In this document: piece after piece, positions 46,658 through 55,053 of the stretch
Position numbering within the stretch: the first letter of the stretch is position 1
Layout: each line of letters starts with the position of its first letter
NCBI GenBank assembly: GCA_026390795.1
Contig: JAPLFG010000003.1
Span: 1,612,001 to 1,676,000 of the forward strand
Reading direction: 5' to 3'
Origin: Ignavibacteriales bacterium
GTDB lineage: Bacteria > Bacteroidota > Ignavibacteria > Ignavibacteriales > Melioribacteraceae
DNA length: 64,000 nucleotides
Position numbers and translations under genes: made by a program
Notes under the pieces: model-generated
What the model saw: only the letters and a program-made list of their open reading frames with translations
What the model was told of the DNA's origin: nothing
Databases searched by the model: none

Positions 46658-47299
46658 TCATCTTAGCGTAAAATTTCTTGATGCTAATCGTACTTGTCTC
46701 CAGATAGCTCTATTATCAGTACTATAATTATTTCCATAAGCCGCGGGATTTTCAACAGCAACATCAATCTGAATAGTATTAATTCCAAAAGGAGGAGTTG
46801 ACGGCATATTAGTAATTTGAACTCCGGATGCATCAAAATAAGTTAACTTGAATTGAGTAACACCCAAATTAGACCCAGCCGGCGTACTATTATTAATTAC
46901 TCTATAAAGCATTCTATCGTTTGGATTTGGAGTCGCCAGCAAATCAGAAGTAGGTCCCACGTAATATTTAATATTATCAACAGTTCCATCTCCGTAAGGG
47001 TTATTAGGTGTAACGATATCGGTTAAAAAAGTTATACTGGTTGAATCGGCTTGAATAATTGCAACTGCCGGATCCGGGATAGGATTTGTAATATTCGGTT
47101 GATAATTCCAATAACCAATTTTGCGAAAGTCGTTTTCGATAAGAGTTACAACTTCAACAAGATTTTGCTGAACTATTCTTTCACCGCTATATTCATAATT
47201 ATTTTGGATCGCCGTCGCGTTCATTCTCATAAGAATAACGAGCAAAAAACCACCGCCTAATACAGAACCTATTATGTCTAAAAGTGTACTAAATCCCAT
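46658..47299 (-). CDS. PilW/GspJ-like pseudopilin candidate
   Basis: The 213-residue product starts MGFSTLLDIIGSVLGGGFLLVILM, a hydrophobic helix immediately after Met-Gly. It is followed by LVEVVTLIENDFRKIGYW, and the C-terminal half reads like PilW/GspJ (DNIKYYVGPTS...RMLYRVIN...LGVTQFKLTYFDASG). No Glu stands at position 5 of the presumptive mature chain. It starts 9 bp after the previous stop with the ribosome site AGGTGAG. Likely a membrane-anchored structural subunit of a pilus-like or secretion fibre; the machine itself is not in the window. Confidence 0.5.
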   Translation of the reverse strand: MGFSTLLDIIGSVLGGGFLLVILMRMNATAIQNNYEYSGERIVQQNLVEVVTLIENDFRKIGYWNYQPNITNPIPDPAVAIIQADSTSITFLTDIVTPNNPYGDGTVDNIKYYVGPTSDLLATPNPNDRMLYRVINNSTPAGSNLGVTQFKLTYFDASGVQITNMPSTPPFGINTIQIDVAVENPAAYGNNYSTDNRAIWRQVRLASRNFTLR

Positions 47300-47308
47300 T
47301 TTCTTTTC

Positions 47309-47836
47309 TCACCTAAAATACCAGTAACTGTAAACTGTAGAAATTTTGATAGTATCGCTCATTCCCGGAGTGAATACCCGCAACTTAATTCTTTTGTGAA
47401 AAGTTTTAATAGCAGAAACATTGTCCGGGTTATTTGGATCAACATAATCAACTGAGCAATATGTGTTAAAAGTAAAAGACCTATTTGTACCTGGAACAGG
47501 TACTACATCAACTTTTGCAATTGTTCTATAACAATTATAGTCGTCAAAATCGTCAAATCCTGCCGGATTACTACGGCTTTCAGTTCCGTCTACTCCTAAT
47601 GATGCAATAGCTGTAAGAGGAGTAGTTGTAGTTATAGCACCGGAAGAGGTACTTTCATCGAATGCAAGGCTTGTAGCATCTTCCATAATCGAATTACCCA
47701 ATGAAATAGCCATTATATCAACACGGCTGTTATTCATCGTGGTATTAACCTGCATTAAACCGGTATTGACGGTCAATATCACTGTGCCTAATAGCATTAT
47801 TGCGGCAAGCGTAAGTAACATTTGACCAGTACCCAT
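47309..47836 (-). CDS. PilV/GspI-like pseudopilin candidate
   Basis: The 175-residue product starts MGTGQMLLTLAAIMLLGTVILTV, a hydrophobic helix right after Met-Gly, then a helical stretch MNNSRVDIMAISLGNSIMEDATSL similar in layout to PilV/GspI proteins, and a beta-rich C-terminus with three Cys (YNCYRT, YCSVDY). It is the first gene of the operon, with a GGTGA ribosome site and 211 bp of divergent upstream DNA for a promoter. As with its neighbours, the canonical prepilin cleavage context is lacking. Confidence 0.45.
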   Translation of the reverse strand: MGTGQMLLTLAAIMLLGTVILTVNTGLMQVNTTMNNSRVDIMAISLGNSIMEDATSLAFDESTSSGAITTTTPLTAIASLGVDGTESRSNPAGFDDFDDYNCYRTIAKVDVVPVPGTNRSFTFNTYCSVDYVDPNNPDNVSAIKTFHKRIKLRVFTPGMSDTIKISTVYSYWYFR

Positions 47837-48047
47837 TTTTCACCAGTTTGATTCTGTAAAAAAATATGAAAAATCTAAGACTATTACTAATCAAATATCG
47901 TGCTTAAAATTGGACTGTGTTTTCAATCATAATATAAATTTTCCTTACATGGTTGTAAAAGTTACTCGTACAAATGCATATGACGGGATTCTCAAAATTT
48001 CTACCAATGTTGTATATTTAAGCAAAAGATTAAGAAATATTTAAAAT

Positions 48048-48644
48048 ATGGATTCACAGAACGCAATTAATATACTAGTGGCAATAAATTTGCTTGTTTC
48101 GATGAGCGCGAACTTTTCCGGCGCACGGAAAGGATTAAAAATTTCTATAACAAAGGTTATTGAGCGACCTGTCACATTTCTCCAAGCATTTCCGCCGAAT
48201 GTTGCGGCTTTGGTTTTAGTTCTGACTATTCTTTCAATTTTTGATATTGGAACTTTGCCAGCAGAATATGAAACTAAATTTTACACTTTACGGATTGCCG
48301 GTTTGATAATGTTTTTTGTCTTTTCATGGCTGCAAGTGGTTTCATATAAGTCCTTGAAAAACTCGTATGCCCAGGAAGTTGTAATAATGAAAGACCATAA
48401 ATTAATTACAAGCGGAATTTATAAATTCATACGCCACCCTCAATATATAAGTCAACTTCTCAGCGATCTAGGTGCCGGACTTGCATTATTAAGTTTTATT
48501 GTTGTTCCGGTTGTTGTTCTAATAGAACTTCCACTATTTATTATGCGGGCAGTTTTAGAAGATAAACTTTTGCAAAAACATTTTGGCGAGGAATATTCCT
48601 CATACAAAAAACGAAGCGGTTTTATAATTCCGTTCATCGGGTAA
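48048..48644 (+). CDS. Isoprenylcysteine carboxyl methyltransferase-like membrane protein
   Basis: The 198-residue integral membrane protein has about five hydrophobic helices and the ICMT/PEMT signature in its C-terminal half: LITSGIYKFIRHPQYISQLL (the RHPQY motif that binds S-adenosylmethionine) and later EDKLLQKHFGEEYSSYKKR. Bacterial members methylate small or lipid substrates that are mostly unknown. It is followed by the amidase gene after 6 bp. Promoter information is limited; it is divergent from the pseudopilin-like operon. Confidence 0.87.
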   Translation: MDSQNAINILVAINLLVSMSANFSGARKGLKISITKVIERPVTFLQAFPPNVAALVLVLTILSIFDIGTLPAEYETKFYTLRIAGLIMFFVFSWLQVVSYKSLKNSYAQEVVIMKDHKLITSGIYKFIRHPQYISQLLSDLGAGLALLSFIVVPVVVLIELPLFIMRAVLEDKLLQKHFGEEYSSYKKRSGFIIPFIG

Positions 48645-48650
48645 GCGGTT

Positions 48651-50255
48651 ATGAAAATCAAATTCGTTTTTATCTTCTTTATTATATTCTTTTCGATCTC
48701 GACCGCACAACGCTTATATAAAATCACTGTTCAAATTGAAGGAAGGGAAGAAACGCTTTCATACATTGCCCGGAGTGGAATTGATTTTGCTTCTGCAAAA
48801 GAAATTGCAGCACTGTTATCGGCAAATCAATTTTACAATTCCGAAGTGGCAAAAATCGATATAAAGTTTAAAGATTATACTCTCAAGTTCACTGCAAGAA
48901 ATCAATTTGTTATTCTCAATCGAAAATCCGACGGTGCGCAGAAAATATTTCAAATTCCAATTTCTACAATTCTTATAAAAGATGATATTTTCATTCCGCT
49001 GATATTTTGTTTGGACTATTTCAATCTTGCATACGGTAAGAGAATTTCATTTGATGACCGCACAAAGAATTTAAAGATAACGGATGAATCCGTTACGTCG
49101 GAAAATTTTGTGTTTCCAAAAGAAACAATTGCCAAAGAAGATAAACCGGCTGAGCCGGAACGAACAATCGGAAAAGATGAAGGCGGCAAATATGATATCA
49201 GTTCCATTGCTGTTGAAGAGAAATCAAATGGAACTCTGATTCGACTTAAAGCCGCCAGAAAGATTTCTATTCCCCGTTATTCTATCGGAAACGGAAATCT
49301 ATTTGTCTTCTTTTCAGGCGTCAGCATTGCACCGGATATTGTAAATCAAGTGAAACCTGCCGGACTAGTTAAGAGAATAAAACGAACAGTTGCATCATCA
49401 AAAAATATTCAACTTGAGTTTGCTCTTGAAGATGGATATTCAACCACCGAAGCATTCCAAGATGTTGAAAGCAACGACATTCTAATTACGATTCATAACA
49501 AGTTATTTACGCAAGCGTCTCCAAATCTTGATGATGCAAAATCAAAATGGGTTTTTGATTCGGTTGTAATTGATGCGGGACACGGCGGTAAAGACCCGGG
49601 TGCAATTGGAGTTACCGGTGTCAGAGAAAAAGATGTGAATCTTGCCATTGCGCTTAAACTTGGAAAATTAATTTCTAATAATCTTCCCGGCATTCGTGTT
49701 ATTTACACAAGAAACAAAGATGAGTTCATTGAATTGTATAAACGTGGAAAAATTGCAAATGAAAACGAAGGCAAACTTTTTCTTTCAATTCACTGTAATT
49801 CCACTGAGCAGAAAGACATAAGTTACCGCGGATTTGAAGTATATCTATTGCGACCAGGAAGGACTCAAAAGGCGATTGCTATAGCAGAGTTTGAAAATAG
49901 TGTTATCAAGTATGAAGATAATCCCCAGCGTTATCAAAAACTTACAGATGAAAATTTTATTTTAGTCAGCATGGCACATTCACAATATATGCGGTATTCA
50001 GAATCGTTTTCGGATATTCTTAACCAGGAATGGAAACATGTTGTTAAAATACCTTCGCTTGGAATAAAACAAGCCGGTTTTTATGTGTTGGTCGGGGCAT
50101 CAATGCCGGGAGTTTTAATAGAGACGGGATTTCTATCTAACCGAAAAGACGAAGCTTTCCTGGCGAGCGCTGAAGGGCAAGCGGAAATTGCACAGGCAAT
50201 TTTCGGCTCAGTAAAAAAATATAAAGAGAATTACGAAAAAGAATTTGGAAATTAG
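48651..50255 (+). CDS. N-acetylmuramoyl-L-alanine amidase (Amidase_3)
   Basis: The 534-residue exported protein has a signal peptide (to about 20), a copper-amine-oxidase-like N-terminal domain (about 25-145), an AMIN-like sheet domain (about 180-290) and the zinc amidase domain (about 300-525). Zinc ligands and catalytic Glu are visible: His311 (AGHGGKDPG), Glu326 (REKDVN), His381 (SIHCNS) and Glu491 (LIETGFLSN). It cleaves the amide bond between muramic acid and the peptide stem during cell division or wall turnover. It is likely co-transcribed with the methyltransferase before it. Confidence 0.93.
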   Translation: MKIKFVFIFFIIFFSISTAQRLYKITVQIEGREETLSYIARSGIDFASAKEIAALLSANQFYNSEVAKIDIKFKDYTLKFTARNQFVILNRKSDGAQKIFQIPISTILIKDDIFIPLIFCLDYFNLAYGKRISFDDRTKNLKITDESVTSENFVFPKETIAKEDKPAEPERTIGKDEGGKYDISSIAVEEKSNGTLIRLKAARKISIPRYSIGNGNLFVFFSGVSIAPDIVNQVKPAGLVKRIKRTVASSKNIQLEFALEDGYSTTEAFQDVESNDILITIHNKLFTQASPNLDDAKSKWVFDSVVIDAGHGGKDPGAIGVTGVREKDVNLAIALKLGKLISNNLPGIRVIYTRNKDEFIELYKRGKIANENEGKLFLSIHCNSTEQKDISYRGFEVYLLRPGRTQKAIAIAEFENSVIKYEDNPQRYQKLTDENFILVSMAHSQYMRYSESFSDILNQEWKHVVKIPSLGIKQAGFYVLVGASMPGVLIETGFLSNRKDEAFLASAEGQAEIAQAIFGSVKKYKENYEKEFGN

Positions 50256-50334
50256 CTTTTCGGCCATATAATTTGTTATTCAGTTATCATGGCGCTAACT
50301 TTACACCACAAAATTTTAATAGAAAGGTTTTTAA

Positions 50335-50745
50335 ATGACTAATGCTCAAAAATGGGTTGCTTCTTTTCTTGGTTTATTCCTTGTTCTATTTCTGCTAGGG
50401 AGATTCACCCGTAAAGAAGAAATGCAAATTCCCCAGCAGATGGGTGAACAGCCAACCCAATCCTCCGGAAATGTTGACGGATTAACGATGATTAAACAGA
50501 TCGGCTGCATTTCTTGCCATGGCGAGAATCTTAAAGGAACCCAGCTAGCCCCCGAACTAGTAAATCTTAAACAGTTCTGGACCCGTGACGCATTAATCAA
50601 TTACTTGCGTAATCCACAGTCATATAGCCGTGATATACGATTTGATGATTACCGGGCTAAATATAAAAATGTGATGATGCCTTCCTATGGGAATATTGAT
50701 GTTAAAGAACTTGGTAAGATTGCAGATTATCTTTTAACAAGATAG
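50335..50745 (+). CDS. Membrane-anchored monohaem cytochrome c
   Basis: The 136-residue protein has an uncleaved N-terminal helix (about 8-22), a flexible linker and one cytochrome c domain. Haem is attached at Cys58-Ile-Ser-Cys61-His62, and the distal Met ligand is in VMMPSYG (about 118). The domain faces the periplasm and would pass electrons between a quinol oxidising complex and a terminal oxidase or reductase. It stands alone with the ribosome site GAAAGG and a strong terminator. Confidence 0.92.
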   Translation: MTNAQKWVASFLGLFLVLFLLGRFTRKEEMQIPQQMGEQPTQSSGNVDGLTMIKQIGCISCHGENLKGTQLAPELVNLKQFWTRDALINYLRNPQSYSRDIRFDDYRAKYKNVMMPSYGNIDVKELGKIADYLLTR

Positions 50746-50767
50746 ATTTTAAAATAAGATTTAATCT

Positions 50768-50798
50768 AAAACCCCGTTTATGCGGGGTTTTGTTTTTT
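50768..50798 (+). terminator. Intrinsic terminator of the cytochrome c gene
   Basis: AAAACCCCG (50768-50776) pairs with CGGGGTTTT (50783-50791) around a 6-base loop; GTTTTTT follows. It ends at the stop codon of the convergent gene and, with the A-run on its left, might work in both directions. Confidence 0.9.
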
Positions 50799-51318
50799 AA
50801 AGAATTATTTCCTTTAGAGTTTTAATTCTGCTGTTATCAAAAGAAATTACATGAAGTTTGTTTATCGAGCCAAAAATTTCAGGATTCGTGGCATTAATTT
50901 CATCTGCTAACTTTTTACACTTGCCCGCATCAACATTGTTGGCAATTCCAATATGAGGTATAAATGCAATATCAAGGCGCAGCTCTTTTTCAAGAATTCC
51001 CGTGTACAATGCATCATGAAATTTAACAAATATTCTGTATCCCTCTTCCGGAATGAGAAATAAATCGGTGTAATCGCTGAATGAATCTTTAACGATCTGT
51101 GCACATCGCAAAACAAAATAAAACTCTTTGAATTTCTTTGCAGTCTTAGCAATGTGAGAAATAAATTGTTTTTCTGGTATATCTAAAGTCGGAAAAACTA
51201 GAGTGAAATGAGGTTCAACCAGATTGTAATATCTTTCATCATAATTAGATCTAAAGGATTGGATCCAATCATAATCCTTTTTTTCGAGATGAGGGTAAGC
51301 CAGAACCAATAGAGACAT
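50797..51318 (-). CDS. 2H phosphoesterase / 2'-5' RNA ligase-like protein
   Basis: The 173-residue product has the two-lobed 2H fold: the first motif is His37-Phe-Thr39 in EPHFTLVF. The second, where His-x-Thr/Ser is expected, is His122-Ile-Gly124 in FIPHIGIAN, so the hydroxyl residue is lost. The family hydrolyses or ligates 2'-5' and cyclic phosphodiester bonds in RNA or nucleotides. It is 1 bp from the DinB-like gene and ends the operon mgsA - DinB-like - this gene. Confidence 0.8.
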   Translation of the reverse strand: MSLLVLAYPHLEKKDYDWIQSFRSNYDERYYNLVEPHFTLVFPTLDIPEKQFISHIAKTAKKFKEFYFVLRCAQIVKDSFSDYTDLFLIPEEGYRIFVKFHDALYTGILEKELRLDIAFIPHIGIANNVDAGKCKKLADEINATNPEIFGSINKLHVISFDNSRIKTLKEIIL

Positions 51319-51319
51319 T

Positions 51320-51832
51320 TTATTTCAGATATCGTTCTTTCAAAACGTGCATATGATGATTTACGTGGCCTGCCATAATGTATGCCATGGCACGGACTGT
51401 AAACGAATTTCCATTTGCCGTTCCTTTTCTTAGTCCAACCTCATCCGAAAATTTTTTAAACATAAGAATGTTTGATTTACGAAGTGCGCAGAATTCTTCG
51501 ACTAATTCTTTCAGTTTGACATCGTTATAGTTTGATTGCCGTATATACTCGTTTTCATCAAACCCTGGAAGATCGTTTTTATCGTTTCTCGCAAATCGTA
51601 AAGTCCTGTATGCAAACACCCGCTCTGTATCAATTATGTGTCCTACCAGTTCTCTCACGCTCCATTTATCCGGTTCGTAGCGGAAGAGAGATTTTTTCTT
51701 AGAAACATTCTTTAAAATTTTTTGAATTGAACCGGTTTGCTTCTTCAATATTTTAATGACTTCTCCTTCGGGCACTTTATCAACGTAAGTATGATAATAT
51801 GCCGCGTACTCGTCTTTGTTCGGCCGTTTCAT
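51320..51832 (-). CDS. DinB-family four-helix-bundle protein
   Basis: The 170-residue product has the DinB layout: helix 2 with [19 protein letters not shown] (first metal His), and a C-terminal helix with [20 protein letters not shown] giving further His ligands. Members are cytoplasmic metal-binding proteins, some acting as thiol transferases or stress proteins; the function here is unknown. Its start overlaps the mgsA stop by 4 bp. Confidence 0.88.
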   Translation of the reverse strand: MKRPNKDEYAAYYHTYVDKVPEGEVIKILKKQTGSIQKILKNVSKKKSLFRYEPDKWSVRELVGHIIDTERVFAYRTLRFARNDKNDLPGFDENEYIRQSNYNDVKLKELVEEFCALRKSNILMFKKFSDEVGLRKGTANGNSFTVRAMAYIMAGHVNHHMHVLKERYLK

Positions 51833-52302
51833 AATTCTCCTTTTGATATGTCTCTGTTTTGATAATCATTATAATCTAAAATAATGCGCAGATATTCTTC
51901 TTTCATAAGGTGAGATGAAAAAATAAAATCGGCAGATGCACGGTTACATGCTATTGGAATATTCCATACAACGGCAATGCGCAATAATGCTTTTACATCC
52001 GGATCGTGCGGCTGCGGTTCCAGCGGATCCCAGAAGAAAATTAATATATCAATTTCATTTTCAGAAATTTTTGCACCGACTTGCTGATCTCCGCCAAGCG
52101 GACCGCTCTTGAGTTTATTTACTTTTAATCCCAAATCTTTTTCGAGCATTTTGCCGGTGGTGCCAGTTGCATAAATTTCATGATCGCCAAGATTTCCACG
52201 GTTATATTTTGCCCACTCTATTAAATCTTGTTTCTTGTTGTCGTGAGCAACCAGGGCAATTCGTTTCTTGCTTTGCATCTCTATGTTAACAAATTTTTTC
52301 AT
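51829..52302 (-). CDS. mgsA: Methylglyoxal synthase
   Basis: The 157-residue protein matches MgsA along its length: [18 protein letters not shown] at the N-terminus (His20 and Lys near it), ATGTTG phosphate loop, [12 protein letters not shown] with the catalytic Asp, and [17 protein letters not shown]. It converts dihydroxyacetone phosphate to methylglyoxal and phosphate in the cytoplasm, bypassing lower glycolysis when phosphate is short. First gene of a three-gene operon. Glyoxalases to remove the toxic product are not in the window. Confidence 0.94.
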   Translation of the reverse strand: MKKFVNIEMQSKKRIALVAHDNKKQDLIEWAKYNRGNLGDHEIYATGTTGKMLEKDLGLKVNKLKSGPLGGDQQVGAKISENEIDILIFFWDPLEPQPHDPDVKALLRIAVVWNIPIACNRASADFIFSSHLMKEEYLRIILDYNDYQNRDISKGEL

Positions 52303-52510
52303 TTTGATTCGCAGATTTTTTTAGGACTAATTTGCCATTCACCTCTCAAAATTACCAATCCCATTATTTAGTTTATGTAAAATTTATGAAAGATAGATGT
52401 GATTATCTAACCAAATTTATCAACAAAAGATAGACTCTACTTTGGAAGTTTCTCGTTGCTTTTGACCATTGAAATGCAAAAATTGCAGCTAAATTAGAAC
52501 GGGAATAATT

Positions 52511-53821
52511 ATGTATTCACGTCGTCAATTCTTAAATCGATTTATCGTTTCAACAGGCGGTGCTTTTATTATTATGAAAACAGATGCACTGGCAAGAGTA
52601 ACGCAAGCCGTCGGAAATTTAGATAAGTCATTAAGCTCATCCGCAGCTGCGGGGGATGAAAATTTCTGGGCTGGAATTCAATCTGCTTTTGATGTTGACC
52701 GCACACTTATCAATTTGAATAACGGCGGCGTATCACCTTCACCCACAGATGTAATGAACGCTATGAAACGCAATCTTGATTATTCAAATCAAGCGCCGTC
52801 ATATTTTATGTGGCAGCATGTTGAACCTAAAATTGAAACTGTGCGCGAAAAACTTTCACTCGTCTTCGGTTGCGATATTGAAGAGATTGCGATAACACGA
52901 AACGCCAGCGAGTCGCTTCAAAATATTCAACAAGGATTAAATTACAAACCAGGCGATGAAATTTTGACTACAACTCAAGATTATCCCCGTATGCTCACAA
53001 CATTTAACCAATTGGAACGCAGGTTTGGTGTAAAAGTTACAAAAGTCAAATATCCGGTACCGCTAGTAGATAAAAATGATTACGTTAACGCGCTCGCAAA
53101 TGGAATCACATCAAGCACAAAAATTATTTTAATCAGTCACGTTTGTTTTCTTACCGGTCAAATTCTTCCGGTGCGCGATGTATGCCGCATAGCACATGAA
53201 AAGGGAATTCGAGTAATTGTTGACGGCGCTCATTCATTCAATCATTTTCCGTATAAACTTTCCGATCTTGAATGTGATTTCTTTGGTACATCTCTTCATA
53301 AATGGACTTATGCGCCGGTCGGGACCGGGATGTTATATGTAAAAAAAAATCTCATCAAAGAAGTTTGGCCGCTAATGGCAGCACCAAAAGAGATGGATGA
53401 AAATATTCGTAAGTTTGAAGAAATTGGAACCCATCCGGCTGCAAATCATAATGCAATTGCAGAGGCGCTGGCATTTAATGAGATTATCGGAATAGAAAGG
53501 AAAGCAGAACGGCTTAGGTATCTTCATAAGCGCTGGATTAAACGACTCCAAAAATATGATAATGTAAAGTTCATGCTTAATATTGATGATGAATCCAATT
53601 GGGCGGGTATTGTAAATTTTACTATTGAAGGCGTTGATGTTGGGAAACTTACAAGCTATCTGTTCAATAGCCATAGAATCTTTACTGTAGCAATTGTATT
53701 TGAGGAGTATAATGGAATACGAGTTACGCCAAATGTTTATACTCTTGTTTCCGAAATGGATCTTTTTGCCGATGTTTTAGAAAAAGTTGTTAAGGGAGAA
53801 GTGAAAGAGGTGATGAAGTAG
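52511..53821 (+). CDS. Tat-exported aminotransferase class V-like PLP enzyme
   Basis: The 436-residue protein begins MYSRRQFLNRFIVSTGGAF, a twin-arginine signal (SRRQFL) followed by a weakly hydrophobic core. The body is an aminotransferase class V fold close to isopenicillin N epimerase-like proteins: NNGGVSPSPTDV, RNASESLQNI, VDGAHSFNHF and the PLP lysine in SLHKWTYAPVGTG. Tat export of a PLP enzyme makes sense because the cofactor must be inserted before export. Substrate unknown. It is divergent from mgsA with about 208 bp of promoter region. Confidence 0.88.
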   Translation: MYSRRQFLNRFIVSTGGAFIIMKTDALARVTQAVGNLDKSLSSSAAAGDENFWAGIQSAFDVDRTLINLNNGGVSPSPTDVMNAMKRNLDYSNQAPSYFMWQHVEPKIETVREKLSLVFGCDIEEIAITRNASESLQNIQQGLNYKPGDEILTTTQDYPRMLTTFNQLERRFGVKVTKVKYPVPLVDKNDYVNALANGITSSTKIILISHVCFLTGQILPVRDVCRIAHEKGIRVIVDGAHSFNHFPYKLSDLECDFFGTSLHKWTYAPVGTGMLYVKKNLIKEVWPLMAAPKEMDENIRKFEEIGTHPAANHNAIAEALAFNEIIGIERKAERLRYLHKRWIKRLQKYDNVKFMLNIDDESNWAGIVNFTIEGVDVGKLTSYLFNSHRIFTVAIVFEEYNGIRVTPNVYTLVSEMDLFADVLEKVVKGEVKEVMK

Positions 53822-53838
53822 TTGGTAGTATTTTATTT

Positions 53839-54921
53839 CTAATTATTGATTTTAAGCTTCAGTTTATCCGGCACATTAAACAGATCTTTTAAAAGATATC
53901 CTTTCTCAATTAATTCTTCTTTATGAGCCACTATAAAATCTTTTACAATTTCTATCCCTATTACTTTTGTAATTCCAGTCCGCAATACTTGTTCCCGATC
54001 AACATAAACATCTCCTTTGAACGGCAGCATTGGATTAAAATCAAAATCTTGTTCCTTCGCCAACGGGCGGATTGTATACTGATATTCGGAGGGAACTGAA
54101 CGGACTAAACCGACAAGTTCAAAATTAGGAACGCCATCTCGAATTGCGAGAACAATTCCACCGCTGTAGCCACGGTTGAAGACTGCGTCTATTAAAAACG
54201 TATGATTTTCTTTTCCCGGACTGCTGACGATAGCTTTCGAAATCATTTTGTAATTCATTGGAAAACCGAAAACATAAACAAAACTTCCCCATTCGAGTTC
54301 ACTCGATTTTCCCCATGGATATTTAAAAACCGGCATCGAAATTGTTTTATCGAATGAAAAATGCCTTCCAAGTAATGCAACATCTTTAACCTTGTCGATT
54401 AGAATAATGTCAACTTCCCCGTTATCAGGAAAGTCTGGAATGTAAATAGTTTGTTTTGTTTTGATTGAAACACTTTGTATGAATTGCGAAAATGATCCGT
54501 CGGGATTTATAAAATGAGAAATAATGGTATCCGGGAAGGAAATAATGTGAGCGACTGATAATAACGCAACTGTTCCTTGATCTTCGAAAATTACGGTTGA
54601 GGTTCCGGATGCCGTTCGGTTAAAATTAATCTGTTCAATTGCCGCCTTACTAAAATTTATTTGACCTACATCACTCGCTCTAAATTTACTTGTCTCATTG
54701 AATACATAGCTTGTATAAAACGCTATGCTGTTGACAAGCCGGATTGAACCGCTGATTTCTTCAAGCTGTTTGGAAGAATTTTTGTAAGGAAATTCACTAT
54801 CGTATTGACCGTCGCGTAATGTAGGATAAATGCTGTCGTATAGCGCCGATGATGAACATGAAAGAGTTGTAAATAAAAATATAACCGCAGATAATATTGT
54901 GAAGCAGATCTTTTTGATCAT
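53839..54921 (-). CDS. Trypsin-like (HtrA-type) serine protease lipoprotein without PDZ
   Basis: The 360-residue product has a lipoprotein signal with Cys22 in TTLSCSSS. The catalytic triad is readable and correctly spaced: His125 in LSVAHIIS, Asp180 in KVKDVALLGR and Ser253 in NRGYSGGIV. No PDZ domain follows; the C-terminus (about 300-360) is a helical, lysine-rich tail. It would be a membrane-tethered periplasmic protease or quality-control factor. The gene is convergent with the Tat PLP enzyme (17-bp gap) and is not obviously in an operon. Confidence 0.82.
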   Translation of the reverse strand: MIKKICFTILSAVIFLFTTLSCSSSALYDSIYPTLRDGQYDSEFPYKNSSKQLEEISGSIRLVNSIAFYTSYVFNETSKFRASDVGQINFSKAAIEQINFNRTASGTSTVIFEDQGTVALLSVAHIISFPDTIISHFINPDGSFSQFIQSVSIKTKQTIYIPDFPDNGEVDIILIDKVKDVALLGRHFSFDKTISMPVFKYPWGKSSELEWGSFVYVFGFPMNYKMISKAIVSSPGKENHTFLIDAVFNRGYSGGIVLAIRDGVPNFELVGLVRSVPSEYQYTIRPLAKEQDFDFNPMLPFKGDVYVDREQVLRTGITKVIGIEIVKDFIVAHKEELIEKGYLLKDLFNVPDKLKLKINN

Positions 54922-55053
54922 ATAATCACCTTAGCGGTTGTTTGTCTGTAGTAAATCTAATTGAAAAATAACGATAAGGAAAGGGGTAAACGTTTATTCC
55001 TTTCTAATAATGATTTATCAATTTTATAGATCAATATAGCTTGTTAACTAATA

